From assembly GCA_024305745.1 (NCBI GenBank), contig JAHRBS010000010.1, forward strand, positions 751,501 through 815,500: a stretch of DNA of 64,000 nucleotides. The letters are read 5' to 3'. The translations under genes were made by a program, and so were the position numbers. The notes under the pieces were generated by a model that saw nothing but the letters and a program-made list of their open reading frames with translations, was not told the origin of the DNA and did not search any database. Source of the stretch: Polyporus tsugae (Eukaryota; Basidiomycota; Agaricomycetes; Polyporales; Polyporaceae). Shown here one piece after another: positions 36,181-48,269 of this stretch. Position 1 is the stretch's first letter. The number at the start of each line of letters is the position of its first letter.

Positions 36181-39157
36181 TCACCAGCCTCGTCCGTGAC
36201 TGTACTGCATCGAGTCGTGCTGTGATGTTGGTCGCGACAGTGGGGACTGTGGGTAAACCTCGACCGTGAGGCAATACTCGGAGAACCACACGAGGTAGAA
36301 ACCGAGGCGCAGAGCCACTTTTTGCCCAGTTGCCAATGTGAGTTCGACGTCTTTCCTGGGCAGTTTCCAACGCCACCCTTTCGTCGGCTCCCACGGATCC
36401 CACTCCAGTATCCGAGTCTCAACGGGAGATCGGCTTCGCGAGGAGAACGCTCTGATACAAGCCCGCAAAGTCGACCCCTGCTGCTCAGAATCCAGATCAG
36501 TGGATAGGTCGTGGGAGTACTCGATGTCGATCGTGAGGCTGGCGGAGGAAAGCATGAGGTGGTAGCGATCGGGGTGGTCCTCGTTTAACCCTTCGAAGTG
36601 GACCTGATATCCATGCGCCTGTAAGGCGCGCTTGACTTGTCCAGGGAGCGTCAAGCTGATGCTGCTGCAAGACCCATCCAGCGAGTCGTCTAGAAAGTCA
36701 TCGTATCGGTCGCGGGGTTGATCTCGGAAGGAAGGACTTGCGTTACGCTCGATATCGACGAGCAAGTAGTATTCGGATTGCCATGCCAAGTCTAAGCCGA
36801 GGTGGAGTATCAGTGACTCTCCGGATGGTGTTGTGAGGCCAACCTGCATCTGCTCGTGGCCCCACCGCCATGTCGGCGTCCTGTCTCTCCAAGCCACGAC
36901 ATATGGTCCATCCTGCCAAAGCGTTTCCGAGGAGCTGTTGCTAGGGATCGACGATGACTCCAAGGTAACACGGGCTGCAACCACGAGATCTTGCGTGTCA
37001 CCCATGTCTCCGCTCCTAAGCGTATGGAAGTACTTGATGAAGACCGTGAATGCTGGCTCGGAGTCAGCGGCGGAAGTGATGAGCCTGAGGGAGCAAGAAC
37101 AGGAGCAGTCCGGGTCTGGTTCGGGGCCCTCGAGGTCGATGGCGTACTCCCGTGTCTCCAACGCCCTTCTGACCGACCCTAGCATAGTCAAATTGACATC
37201 CGCGTGTGGCCCTTCCATCACCGTGTGAAGGCGCTTCGAGACAGCCCGAGTAGACAGTTCGGGGGTAACCCGAGTCGCAACGTTGGTCGTGGCAACCTCG
37301 ACACGGGCGTTGTAATGAGACGGTGCGATAAGGCCTAGCCCGAGTTGCAGCGTCACCTCGTCTCCCAAATCCGTGAGCAGGTCTACGCTCCTGAGTGGAA
37401 GCGTCATGGCCCATGGTTCTTCATCAGTCCAAACAGCAGACATGTAGGGCGGGGTACACTGAACAATGTCGCTCTGGACATGCTCGTCAGAATCGGGGGA
37501 GAGGATCCAGATACGGGCCTCGATCACGATGGCGATGGGGAACCAGCTACGGTGGACTAGCATATGCCGGTATTGTATGTGTATATTGAACGACGCGTTG
37601 AAGAGCGTGAGGGAACAGGACTCGGAATCGTGTTCAGTAGGGCAAATGTCTGAGATGGTGCACTCATACGACCGCAGAACAGCCCTGGCCCATGTAGAGA
37701 GTGATAGCTTCAATGGTGGATGGCTGTCGCCTAACCGCCGTTCGGCCGCAAATGGTTTGGGGTGGGGGAGGTAGACGGTCCTCGTCTCCAGCTGCGTGTT
37801 TTTAGCACGCACGAGGTCATCCAGTGAAACTGCGAATATGAAGGTTTGGATATCCCAGGAGGCTCCTGGCCGAGAAAGGCGTTCTGGTACGTGTAGGAAG
37901 TTCAGATTGGGTTTAGAGTAGTCGATGTAGCATAGTTTGCTTAAGAGTCGCTCCCGATCGTCAGCATTTTGGGATGCAAGGATGGCGAGGTACCATGCGC
38001 CGACGCCGGGCTGTGACATGCCAGGCACTTTCAGATTGGAGGCCTGCAGGGGAAGGAAACAGAGTTGTGTGCGGATACCATAGGGCGTGTGGATGTATTC
38101 TTCAACTGGGAGTTCTAAGGACTCGAAATTGTACCCAGATGCGCGGGTAATTTTGCCCTGAGACAAGTCGAAGGAACGCGGAGACGACGCAAATGGCGAC
38201 CCTGAGTCACTCGCATCCGCAGAGATGTCGGAGGGCTCCTGGGGGATGGGCAGACAGACGGATCCCCAAGCGAAGAGGCTCTGGTCAGGGATGCGCCTCA
38301 AGATCTCCTCCTGCAAACGCTTTTCGGCCCTCTCCGTAAAGCGTAGGCATCGTGATCTCGAAGATACCCAACAGCGAGTAGGCCTCATCCTCAACCCGAG
38401 TCGTCTCACGTCCGGCTGCCCACCTCATCCGTTCGGCAACGCTTTCTTCGCTCAACGCGATCTCGTGCGTCAAGATTCCGCGGTCGATAAACGTGATGTC
38501 CTGGATGAGGTCCGCCAATGCGTCTTTCGTCCCAAGGCCCTCCCACTCCCGCGAGAAGAAGACGACCACGCGAGGCGCAATCAGTTCTTGGAGGGTCCAA
38601 CCGCGCAAAAACCACCGGCTCTTGCGGAACCTGGAGCCCTCCGCTCGTACATCCTCGTTGGAGGGCACGTCCGCCAGGAAGGCGTAACAGACCTGCGCCC
38701 CACGATACCAGTTGTACATCGAGTTGATGGCCTCGGACAACTCGGAGCTGCTCGCCTTGTCGATGCAGGAGGAGTCGATCCTGATGTAGCGGTAACCGTC
38801 GTGACGCGCGACCTGGCACGCCCTCCGAATCTTCTCCGAGAGCCCGGAGTCATCATCCCAGATGGAGCCGCGAGCACGAGATGTACGGGGAGTGGGAGCG
38901 TACGGAAGTGGGTCAGAGGTGACATCGCCATCTGAAGCAGACTGGGGCGGAGAATGAGGCTCGGACATAGAGACTGGAAGGGAGCGCGGATCACGCACAA
39001 GGACTCTATATTTCTTTTGTATCTTGATGACCTTCTGGTATGACTGCTCTTCGAACGGCGCTGGCTCCCAGGTATGCGACAGAATGGCATACGGCGGGAT
39101 CTTCGTCAAGTCGAAAAATTCGACAAATTGCCCAGTCTTCGTGTTGATCAATCGCAT
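36181..39157 (-). CDS. HET-domain protein with threefold C-terminal repeat, frame broken once
   Basis: One long exon. The first 275 residues are a HET domain of the HET-E/HET-D type: the start MRLINTKTGQFVEFF, then YAILSHTWE, YRYIRIDSSCIDKASSSELS, NWYRGAQVCYAFLADV, FRKSRWFLRGWTLQELIAP, and EDEAYSLLGIFEITMPTLYG. HET proteins trigger incompatibility cell death after fusion of unlike hyphae; many have other roles. At about 38325 the frame shifts in a GAAAAGC tract. Deleting one A restores GEGRKRLQEEILRRIPDQS and gives 991 residues. The C-terminal half has no NACHT or WD40 domain. Instead it has three units of about 145 residues, each ending in a strand such as TLQLGLGLIAPSHYNARVEV. The break may be a true mutation or a homopolymer error. 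Confidence 0.75.
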
Positions 39158-39906
39158 TGCTGGGGATCTCTGGTGGTTGGGACGTGTTAAACATTGTATG
39201 ATATAGCACAGAAACAGTACGTACCGTGGAGGAGAGATTCACAGAGTAGAATAGCGACGGTCTCCTTGACGGTCTTCGGGGATATGTTCGAGTGTTGGAG
39301 GAGGTTGGCGGAGAGATGGGAAGGGCTGCATGCGTAAGTGGGAGGGGAGCCACTGTTGGGGGTACCCGACTTTATGTTAAGCCCGACGGCATGGTGGGCG
39401 TGAGACGTTAAAGAAGTTCCTTGTACTTTGACATGTTGAATCTTCTTTCTCAGCCCAATTCACGAGCCAGACATAGCAAAGACATACGTGAGCACTGCAG
39501 TAGCAGGTGCGCATGGTTTGCCCCATGGCAGGTCGTCTCCAGCTTGCGCTCGATCTGCAGGAGGGTGGCCATCCACTGGCCATCCCTGCCTCGCGCGTAC
39601 TTAAGGGTCTCTACCGCCCTCGTGTGTTGAAGTCGGACTTGTGTCCCCCGCACCATGTAGCGTTTTGAGCATAAAGAATCCACATGGCCGGAATGTTGAG
39701 GTTCACGAAAAGAGAGGATACAAGCTGCGGGTTGAGAACAGGAGCCTACGGGCAAGTTAGTAACTTTACTAACAAGTCAAACATGATACAAGGCGGAATA
39801 CAATTACGTAAGTGTCCTACAGTATAAGTTGGCCTCATCCATACTATCATCACCGTCATTCTTGCTCTGTTATACTTTCGTCTAAATTCGCCCTCTATCT
39901 CTGAAT
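39158..39906. other. Region between HET gene and RAI1
   Basis: Shared upstream DNA of two divergent genes. A minus-strand segment (about 39500-39660) reads as a plausible helix (RDGQWMATLLQIERKLETTC) but has no start or exon chain I can defend. A promoter for RAI1 should lie in the pyrimidine-rich stretch before 39907. Confidence 0.4.
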
Positions 39907-41547
39907 ATGAGCAAGAGACGTCGCTCTGAATCACCCGAACAGTCAGAAAGGCCAGCAAAGCGGGTCGAGACCGAGGCTGGTCTTTCCGCAAGTCCTGAGG
40001 CTCGCCAAACCACACTCGCGTATCCCTCTACAAAACCTTCACAACCCACCCGCTCCGTGCCCTTCCAACAGCCTACTGGTCTGCTCACTTTCTCATACAC
40101 GCCTCAGCGCGTTCTCGAGTTCGACAACTCCGCTCTACGCTACTACATCGACCCACCCCCCTGCGCGGACCTCCGATATGGCTACGAGCGGTGGACCAAG
40201 CGACCAGAGGAGAGAGGCCGGCTCGATGGGCTGCTCAAGGCGGTAGAACGTGTGATGCAGAAGGCAGACACGAGCATGGGTCCGGGGGGCGGGAAGACAT
40301 GGCTACGAGACATCGCTTTGGTAACATGGAGAGGTGTCATGACCAAGTGAGTTGCGGCTGCGCGCCCTGACCACTGGAGAATAATCATTGTCTGACGGAA
40401 TGCCGGAGTGAGGATTTTAACGGCGCCGTATGAAGACCGGGATGGCTGCGTGCTAAACGCTATGCTCGTGAACGGGACCCTCTATCTTGAGGAGCATACC
40501 ACGGACGCCAAGTTGGCCGAGAAGTACGTTCCTTTGTTCGTGCTCTGTGAGCGTATTCAAACAACTTTTTAGGGAGAATCTTGCGCCAAGGCACCGCCAG
40601 TTGACTTACTACGGCTATTCGTTTGAGTCTTGGTGTACGTCCTCCCGCCCCGGAGTACCCGAGCGAATATCCGGCCATCCCATAGGCTGGGGCGGCGACG
40701 TTGACACCAACGTCCAGTGGTGCAGCGTCATCAAGACCAAGCTCGGCGATAGTCGGCTAGTTATCGGGGGCGAAGTCGACTGCGTGCGCGGTCAGTGTAC
40801 TGGCTCTGTTGTCTTTCCTATCGCTGAGCCGACGGCATGACGGCAGAACGTTTCGACGGTAAGACCGACACCTTCGTGGAGATGAAGACCTCCATGTCAA
40901 TACGTGGACCTGAGGATGAAGCTCGCTTCGAAAAGTACGTGCAGCAGTCTGCAGACGTCCGACGGTTCTCAACTAATCCGTCTACAGGAAACTACTGAAA
41001 TTCTACATGCAATCGTTCCTGCTTGGGGTTCCTGTATGAAAGCCCGATGCTGCTTTATGTTCCCTTGACTCAGATATTTCGAAATTTGTAGGAGATCGTC
41101 GTGGGCTTCCGAACGCCAGCAGGGCGTATCACAACTACACAGTCTTTCAAGACGATCCAAATTCCGCGTCTTGTTCGCGGAAAGCCTAATGCATGGGATC
41201 CACAGATATGTCTCCAGTGGGGACAACAGTTCATCGCCCTTTTAAAGACTCGGTTATTCGAACAACCCTCGCCCAAGAACGAGCACTCGGAAGCATGTTT
41301 GCCGCGTGTATGGCGAATCATCTTCACACCCAAGGATGGAGTCAAGATGCATACATTAGACGACGAGGGTATAAAGGACGTTCAGGGCGGCGAGGATCGA
41401 GTCGGTTTCTTGCCGTCCTGGTACTACAAGAAGGTCGTCGGTACCCCCACTGGCAACGAGGAGTCCGTATCTGCGAATGTCAAGGGCGGTCCAGCTACTA
41501 CCAATGTATCGTCACAACACGCATCGCATCATGGATGGGCTCTGTAA
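39907..41547 (+). CDS. RAI1: Decapping nuclease Rai1/DXO family
   Basis: Removes incomplete or non-canonical 5' caps (unmethylated, triphosphate, NAD) from RNA; in yeast it partners the exonuclease Rat1 in the nucleus. Six exons (39907-40346, 40413-40523, 40573-40790, 40847-40934, 40988-41033, 41092-41547) give 452 residues. Conserved blocks: the N-terminal LLTFSYTPQRVLEFDNSALR, LRYGYERW, the WRGVMTKILTAPYEDRDGC motif spanning exons 1-2, YYGYSFESWC, the metal-binding GEVDC and FVEMKTSM residues, FEKKLLKFYMQSFLLGVPEI, and WDPQICLQWGQQFIALLK. Active-site acidic residues and the ExK motif are intact. The basic N-terminus (MSKRRRSESPE) fits nuclear import. The C-terminal tail after FLPSWYY is longer and polar. 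Confidence 0.93.
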
Positions 41548-41889
41548 TGTTAGGCTATGTACTTATGAGAGGAGAGTTTAACTTACATCCTAACCAGCCC
41601 TGTATCACCGGGCATCTGGCCCCACATCAACGTCCGCGTCCGGATCCGGGCCAATCAGAGCACCCCCCACCCGATGACGCAGGACGCTACGCTCGGAGTC
41701 GGAGTCGGATGTGGGTCCTGTTACTGCTCTACACGTGGTGGTCCATGCTCGGAGCTGCTGGAGCAGGTAAGTGCGCATGTACGAATGAGTTCAACATCGC
41801 TAAACGATGACCAGCCTGAGCTAGAATTAGTGCGAACCATATAACAGGAGGCATGGATACATGGATGACCATCATCTACCCTATTCGCA
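41548..41889. other. Intergenic interval
   Basis: Between the RAI1 stop and the NmrA-like start. A short plus-strand frame is Cys-rich (GVGVGCGSCYCSTRGGPC), but it has no start or partner exon that I can place, so it is not called. Confidence 0.4.
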
Positions 41890-43001
41890 ATGTCCACTAA
41901 CAGGAGCGACCTGAAGGCCACTGTCGCCATCCTCGGTGGAACAGGAAACCTCGGTATGTCCTGCCACTACACAACCCAGGGAGGAAGCCTTACCGCATCT
42001 CATCGGTCATAGGTTACTATATCAGCAAGATCTTCCTGACCGAGTACCGTTGGGCCTTCCCTACTGTGCGCCTCACCACCCGCGAAGCCTCTTCGGCGAA
42101 GGCTCAGGAGCTAGCAAAGCTCGGCGCGGAGATACACTCGTTCGACGACTCCCTGGACACCTTCCTCGCCGGGGTCGATCTCGTAGTGAACACCCTCTCC
42201 AGCTCGGTCACCCCCGAGTTCAAGACTGGCCTGCTTCATGCACTCGTCCGCAATGGCGTGAAGGTGTTCTTCCCCAGCGAGTACGCCGGCTAGTAAGTCC
42301 TGCAGCCGTCGTTTCCTCCGTAGGACGTGTCCCGCTCACGACCTTGCCTCGCAGCGACTACGTCAACACGGACCTCTTCCCCGGCTACTCGCACGAAGAG
42401 TGGCCGAAGAAACGGGCTCTCGCCGTCGAGACAAACGCCATCCTCGAGGGCAAGGTGAAGATCATCCGCCTCGACACCGGCGGCTTCCTCACGTGGTGGG
42501 TTGGGCCCGGCCGCCTCTTCAACTGGGACGCGGAGAAGAATGTCTACACCATCGTCGGCCCGAGCACGGTCAAGAACACGCTTACGCACCAGTCCGACAT
42601 CGGGCGCTCCCTCGCGCAGATCTCCGTCCTCGCGCTCGACCCTGCGACGGCGGCGACGGTCCCCAGCCAGATATACGTCGCCGGGAACGTCGTCAACTAC
42701 GAGGACCTCCAAGAGATCGTGTCTCGCGTCAAGGGCATCCCGAAGGGCGAGATCGTCTGCAAGGACATCGCGGCGGCCAAGGAGGCCTTGAAGAAGAACC
42801 CGACTCAGAACGTCCTTGACTACGTCATGTAAGTTGTTAGATGAATCACGGCTGGCAACGTGTGAGACTGATTTGCGATGCTACAGCATCCTCACGGGCG
42901 AAGGGGTGATAAATTTCACAAAGAACGACAACGAGTTTGTGAACCCTGGACAAAGCTTGTGGAAGTGGAAGACGGTAGAGGAGGAGTTCCGCGGTTTGTA
43001 A
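41890..43001 (+). CDS. NmrA-like / isoflavone-reductase-like NAD(P)-binding protein
   Basis: Atypical short-chain dehydrogenase. Exons 41890-41953, 42013-42292, 42355-42828 and 42887-43001 give 310 residues. The dinucleotide-binding motif is clear at the N-terminus (TVAILGGTGNLGYYISKIFL) and spans the first intron. Further family features are VDLVVNTLSSSVTPEFKTGLL, the FFPSEYAG motif (here followed by YDYVN) and a C-terminal lobe with LTHQSDIGRSLAQI. The catalytic Lys typical of phenylpropanoid reductases may be present in EEWPKKRALAVE, but the substrate cannot be told; the protein may be an enzyme or an NADP sensor like NmrA. Cytosolic, no signal. It is not in a biosynthetic cluster. Confidence 0.88.
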
Positions 43002-43697
43002 GCGGGATATGGGCTACGTAGACTTGTCTGATAGAAGCTGTCATCTGCGTATGGATTGTATGCATCGATTGTTCGGGCATTGAAAGGCGTTAATGGCCAA
43101 ACTGTTTGTCGTGTGTCAGCGCGGAGGACAAACGAATAATAATATCTGGATAGCCCGATACATTCCCCTTGATCTACATCATCGATTCATCACGCGTTCA
43201 GGCATGACAAAGGACGCGAGGCCAACAATATTGGCTTTGGTTGCAATATTGCCACCCGCCACACGCCACACGAAACCGACAAAGGTATTGGTCCATGAGA
43301 CGCTCTTCACGGATAGCATAAAACCCCACTGTTCCAACACTCAAGGACCCAGTGCCGACGAACTTCCCAGACCGCGCAATCAGCGGCCCATTGAAGTCAT
43401 GGATGCGAAGACGTTATGGACCATAGGGCTTCAGCGAATGGCCGAAGCCCTGTGAGCCGTAACGTCTACGTCTCCGTACGGATACGGCGGGCATAGATGC
43501 GTTGAGCAGCTTTTGGGATGGGCAAAGGTCACATATATACCTCTCGCGCCACAGGTCACGATCGGGGGTTGGGAAGGGGGAATGGGTGTAGTGTCGCGGC
43601 TAGAATTACAATAGCGAAGCAATGTACCGTTACAGAAATGCGAGGGATAGCGAGGATGAAACGGGCCTAAGAAGAATATGCGCTCACGACAACACCT
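43002..43697. other. Interval between convergent genes
   Basis: Lies between the stops of the NmrA-like gene and SPT4. An open frame at 43093-43455 (120 residues) has no motif, signal or splice support and is not called. Two 3' UTRs are expected here. Confidence 0.5.
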
Positions 43698-44185
43698 CTA
43701 GTCCTGGTCGGTCCCGTCTCTGGGACGGTAGCGGATATTGCGGCTGTCCAGCTCGGCCTCCACGTCTTCGGGTACGCGTCCTTTCACGCGGACCGCATAC
43801 ATTCCTTTCACGTACTTGGCTGGAGAAATTATCAATAACCACCATGCTCGGCGCGCCAAGGAAGTACGTACATGTTCTTTGCCACCGGGCAACCCAGCTG
43901 CTGTCGGGGTCTATGACGGCAATCGCGCCTTCGAAGTGGGTTGTGGTGCACGATTGTATACGGTCAGGGTATCCCTTCATCTGCAGGTAGGAGGCAGAAG
44001 TCAGCGAGATCCTTGAACGGGGAAAAGTCAACGGAACGCACCTGCATAAGCTCCTCGCAATTCGGACAGCCATGTTTCCGAAAATCGGCGGGAGTCTGAA
44101 TGATGGAACAGAGTAGACAAGCACGCAACTGCTTCGCGCGTGGCTGACTCGGGATGGAAGCTGGAGGTCTGTCCTGGCTCGACAT
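43698..44185 (-). CDS. SPT4: Transcription elongation factor Spt4
   Basis: Zinc-finger partner of Spt5 in the DSIF complex, which keeps RNA polymerase II processive. Exons 44042-44185, 43872-43980 and 43698-43819 give 124 residues. A polar N-terminal leader of about 20 residues precedes the C4 zinc site, LRACLLCSII and HGCPNCEELM. The core follows (MKGYPDRIQSCTTTHFEGAI, then DSSWVARWQR), and then the Spt5-binding strand VKGMYAVRVKGRVPEDVEAE with the conserved end YRPRDGTD. All four zinc ligands are present. Head to head with the BIG1-like gene, with only 151 bp between start codons. Confidence 0.95.
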
Positions 44186-44336
44186 GCTGTAGACTGTCGT
44201 GGAGGTGGAGGAGAGAGTCGGCAAAGGCGGCTCAGCCCAACGCTTTAGGGTGCTCGGCAATGCCCGGAACAGGCGCCATTGTGGGTACGACGTTGGCAGC
44301 GACGACCTCCACTGGCACCACCACACCACCCCCATC

Positions 44337-45351
44337 ATGGCTGGCCGCGCCCTCACGCTTCTGTTTGCTTTGCTTCCAGCAGCAGCGTCAGCCTACTCCA
44401 ACACCCATCCGGTCCTTGCTTGGTCGTCTCGCAAGTGCGTCACTCAGTGCACTCGTCGTGTTCGGTAATTAACCCGCCCGCAGCTCCAAGGCTCTATCCT
44501 CCCCCTCGGTTTTGGAGGCTGCGAAGGCCAACTCGCACGCAATCACCAATGCTCTATATACCCACGACAGCATATGTGACCATGACGCAGTCATTGTAGT
44601 GGACCACCAGGGGGTGAGCAAGCCATTATTATTCTTCCGCATCTTGGACCTGACTTCGGGGCTGCGTAGCTGCACGCCTCTGACCTCCGCACCTTGTCAC
44701 CTTCCTGCCATACGGCGAAGGCATTGTCCAACGCTCCCTCATCGTTGCAGTTTGCGTACGTCAAGAGCGAGGACCGGCACGCGAATCCGTTTGTCGATCT
44801 CTCTGGCATGCTTTCCAAGCGCTGCGGCTCTCATTCGGTGAGCCACGCACCGGAGCTCGGCGAGCTTGAGATCGACGCGAGTAAGGGCAAACACGTCATT
44901 TCCATCTCATTACCCCCGTTGGAGGACGGAGAGGCTGGGAACTCAAGGAAGAGCAGCATGGCTAGCCACGGTGCGTACTCCGATCCCTGATCATGAGACT
45001 CCTTCTCAAACCTGCTATACAGAGTCATGGCTCTCAAATGAGCTTTCCAAGATCGAGAGCGCATTTTCCGACTACCTAGTGATCTACTCTGGGGTGCCCG
45101 GCTCCACTCTCCACGTTCGCCAGTCCTCAAGTTCGTCCACCTTCGAGGCGCAGGCTGTAGCCAGTCCTTCGGGAGGTATCCTGAAACGCTACCAGCTTCT
45201 CACTCCCGGCCTCATCCTCGTGCTCCTCGTCTCCCTCTTCATCCTTGTCCCCGTGATCTTCCTTGGTGTCTCTGCGCTTTCCAGCATCCAATCACCGCTG
45301 ACGAACGAGATCCCCAAAGGTTTCAGCGCGGATGAGAAGAAGAACCAGTGA
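44337..45351 (+). CDS. BIG1: BIG1/VOA1-like ER membrane protein
   Basis: Four exons (44337-44434, 44484-44613, 44670-44970, 45023-45351) give 285 residues. There is a signal peptide (MAGRALTLLFALLPAAASAY) followed by the family's conserved NTHPVLAWSS. A luminal domain has two or three cysteines, and a single C-terminal membrane helix (LLTPGLILVLLVSLFILVPV) is followed by a cytosolic tail ending EKKNQ. Yeast relatives act in the ER, in beta-1,6-glucan synthesis (Big1) or V-ATPase assembly (Voa1); both belong to the same superfamily, so either role is possible. The lysine-rich tail is compatible with ER retrieval. Start chosen by the signal peptide; a farther upstream ATG is unlikely because it falls in the short shared promoter. 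Confidence 0.82.
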
Positions 45352-45706
45352 TTCGGTACGGTGGATATTTGTGTATGGACCCTGTTTATCATACGTTCTT
45401 TCTACTGCATCCTTCCCGTCCAGAAGTCCTGTGCGATGGATTCTGTGCTGCTTGGGAATAGGGCAACGGGTTCATGCGCCTGGCTTCCGCTTTCAATGCA
45501 ACATCCAGATGGAGAAAGGTGTCCTGGCACCATCTCGCAACGTTTCCGAGGCGCAGCGTCGTCAAGATAACGGTGCTTATGACAATGTCAGTACATGCCC
45601 CATAAGTCAAGGTGGGTATAATGATTGAGCGGGGTTACTAGGACATGATATACATTGTCCCACGTCCTGATCCATACAGGTCTCAATCAAGGTGAACCGC
45701 AACTGT

Positions 45707-46960
45707 CTAGTCGGTGTGCCTCGAGGAGTGCATCGCCATAAGTACGCCCTCATACACAGCCCAACCAATCGCTGAGCTAAATATCTTGCGAGACATCCGG
45801 AGTGTCGCGCCGTCGAAGAAACCGGCTACTCCCCGTTGCTGGAACTAATAGTAAGGGACACGTTCCAAAGACACGGAGAAGACGAAACCGTACCTGCCAG
45901 ACCGCGCGGACGGTACTCCATAACCCATGATACTTCATGTCCGACCGAACCTGCATCTTCGTCTTCATGACGTCGAAGGGCTGCGTCGCGAGAGTCGCGA
46001 GTGCGCCAGCAGACGCGGCCGCAAACGAGTTCACACTGGTAGAGAGCGAGAACGGGACTCCGACAACGGCCGAGTTCGGCGCGGAAGACACAGCGGACGC
46101 TGCGGGCAAGCAAGCCGTCGTCAATTGAGATTTACTTTACTGTCGTGATGTTGGGAGAGCACGTACACAAAGTGGCCTTGATGTGCTCATAGAACACGAC
46201 GAATATCCCCGCATACGGCGCGTCCCGGAGGGAAGAAGCTACGGCACCACGGAATATCTCGGATGGTCCGGAGCGTATGAGCCCGAAGAATGCCTCAGGC
46301 AGCGACCCATAGGAGTAATATGAGCTCTGAAACGGCCGTCAATGTCACGAGGCGGGCTTGTCAATGAAACCGAAGTGCTTACCTCATACCGGGCCTTGAT
46401 CACAGAGAAAGGGTTCAGTATGAGGCCGACGGTGGTTCGAGTCAGAGCACCCGCGAGCAGATTGCCTTGGGCAGTCAGCTTGGGGAGAGTTGACGTCGAG
46501 TAGGACGATGATGGTGCGCGCAGAGGAGCGAAATACGGGGATGTGGCAAGGAACGTACGGAACTGGTTCAGCCCTGTGAAGTAGAGCGCAACCCCGGGGA
46601 CGTTCCGCAGCAGCGATGCTGCTGTCCCGCGCCAAAGGCCAAAGACTCCATTAGACTGGACGATGTTGCGAGCGGTGCGGAATATGAGGGTAGACTGGGG
46701 TGAGAGGGGGTTGTGCCCGTGTTTGCTGAGGTAGTCCGGTTGCTGGATGCGCGTCTTCAAAAGATCAACTGTGGGTCAAAAATAGGTCTCAATGCTCGGC
46801 CGATAGGATATAATGAAGAGGGACTGACATGGCTGGAGGATTATTGTGGACGCGAACCCAGATACGGCACCTTTTTGAAGTAGGTGCCAGTGAGAGTCGG
46901 ACTTCCGCGTTGTTAGCCATTGGGCGTACCTGAAATGAGGTGCTGGCTGACATTGCTCAT
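45707..46960 (-). CDS. HEM25: Mitochondrial glycine carrier (SLC25A38/Hem25)
   Basis: Imports glycine for the first step of haem synthesis. Six exons (46930-46960, 46829-46870, 46383-46768, 46167-46326, 45894-46099, 45707-45838) give 318 residues. The three repeats of a mitochondrial carrier are seen with their signatures: LQPFDLLKTRIQQ (split by an intron), LNPFSVIKARYE and TQPFDVMKTKMQ. The start is typical of this subfamily (HLISGGAVSGFASTIILQP), and so are GLWRGTAASLLRNVPGVALY and SSLRDAPYAGIFVVFYEHIK. It acts in the inner membrane. The first two exons are small (31 and 42 nt). Convergent with the BIG1-like gene. Confidence 0.93.
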
Positions 46961-47472
46961 AAATCCGGCACAGAGCTTCCAGCCCTCCTACAGTCACCTT
47001 GTTCAGTCCGCACCGCGAGCAAGGCTAAGCAGACACTGAGACAGTCACACAAAACGAACGCGGCCACAGAACATCCTCGGCCGGCGCTAGACATCGCGCG
47101 TGTCCCTTTCCCAGCGCTTTGTATTTAAACTCCGCGAAGGGGGTTCGTCCAGCGCCAACGTTCGACTCCGACTTGGCCACTAAGTAACGGTATACTTAAC
47201 CTCATGAGGAGCACAGTCGCAGTGATGGTTGCACGTAACTTTGATCATTTCGAGTACTAGTATTTGGTACACCTGAAACAAGTGACCTGAGCGGATCGTT
47301 TCCAGATGTCATGACGTGTTATGAAGGAGGAAAAGTTACAAGTGATCTATGGATACATAATGACAAGGCATGTAGACCTGTGCCCTGGGACACCATCAGC
47401 ATACGCCCACGTGCGAAGGTCAGAAGGAGTTGAGCGTACCGAACAGTAAGTATTAAACTGGATAGCAACTGA
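46961..47472. other. Intergenic interval
   Basis: Upstream of HEM25 and downstream of RPA3. I see no gene; promoter and 3' UTR sequences are expected. Confidence 0.5.
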
Positions 47473-47969
47473 TCAAAACACTTTGGTAAACCGCGCATCG
47501 TGCCATATCTGCACGACCTGATCGGCAAGCTTCATGTCTGCGTTCCCCGGTTGAGTACTGGGTCGCCCGAGTCGCTAATCGACACCACTCACCGACATCA
47601 TCCCCCATGCTCACATACCCTGCCATTTTGATTGTCCTCTCACTCATTACTTGTCCAATGACCTCCAGGTATGTGCTCCCGGGACTGAAGTCCTGTGGAC
47701 ATTGGGACCAAGCACTATAAGGTGCCGAAGCGACTCGAAATCTGGGATCCACGTACCCTGAGTAGCTTTACTTCGACTTCACCTCCATCTGATGATTCCA
47801 CAATTGCCACGTCGTCCTTGAACTTCAGTCTATGTTATCAACTCTTCGCTCCGAGTCTTTGTGGACGATGTGTACGCACAGTGATCAGTTTAGCGATCAG
47901 TCTGACAGTCTGTCCCGGGTAGTTGGCCATGAGGGCCTTGTTGACGCGTGGAGAACGGTGATCAGCCAT
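47473..47969 (-). CDS. RPA3: Replication protein A small subunit (RPA14)
   Basis: Smallest subunit of the single-stranded-DNA-binding trimer used in replication, repair and recombination. Four small exons (47880-47969, 47757-47822, 47593-47692, 47473-47537) give 106 residues, a normal length, and no single frame reveals it. The OB-fold pattern is VNKALMANYPGQTVRLIAKL, then FKDDVAIVESSDGGEVEVKL, DFSPGSTYLEVIGQV and an alpha helix at the end (MKLADQVVQIWHDARF) that packs in the trimer core. Splice sites are GTGCGT, GTACGT and GTGAGT donors with AAG/CAG acceptors. Head to head with GPI12, 300 bp apart. Confidence 0.85.
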
Positions 47970-48269
47970 CTTTTCGCGGCTATTTTGTGGTGAGGGCCGT
48001 CAGAGGTCGTCGAGGAGGTGGTGGATTGAGGTGGAGACGCGGTCAGCGCTGCCGCAGCGCGACGCGACGCGCGACGGACCCACGCTCGGTCACACGAGTG
48101 ACGGAGAGGTGACGCCAGGTGCACCGTGACTAGACTCGACTTGGACTGCCTCGATGTCGCTGCTCACGGTGAGCTCACCGCTGTTCACTGGATCTCCACT
48201 TTCTGCGCTTGCTATGCTATGGGTGTTCTCAACGTCGAACATCAACCCCGACTCCGTAATTGACACACT

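Noticed and set aside
43093..43455. 120-residue plus-strand open frame between two convergent genes
   Set aside because: No recognisable domain and located where two 3' UTRs are expected.
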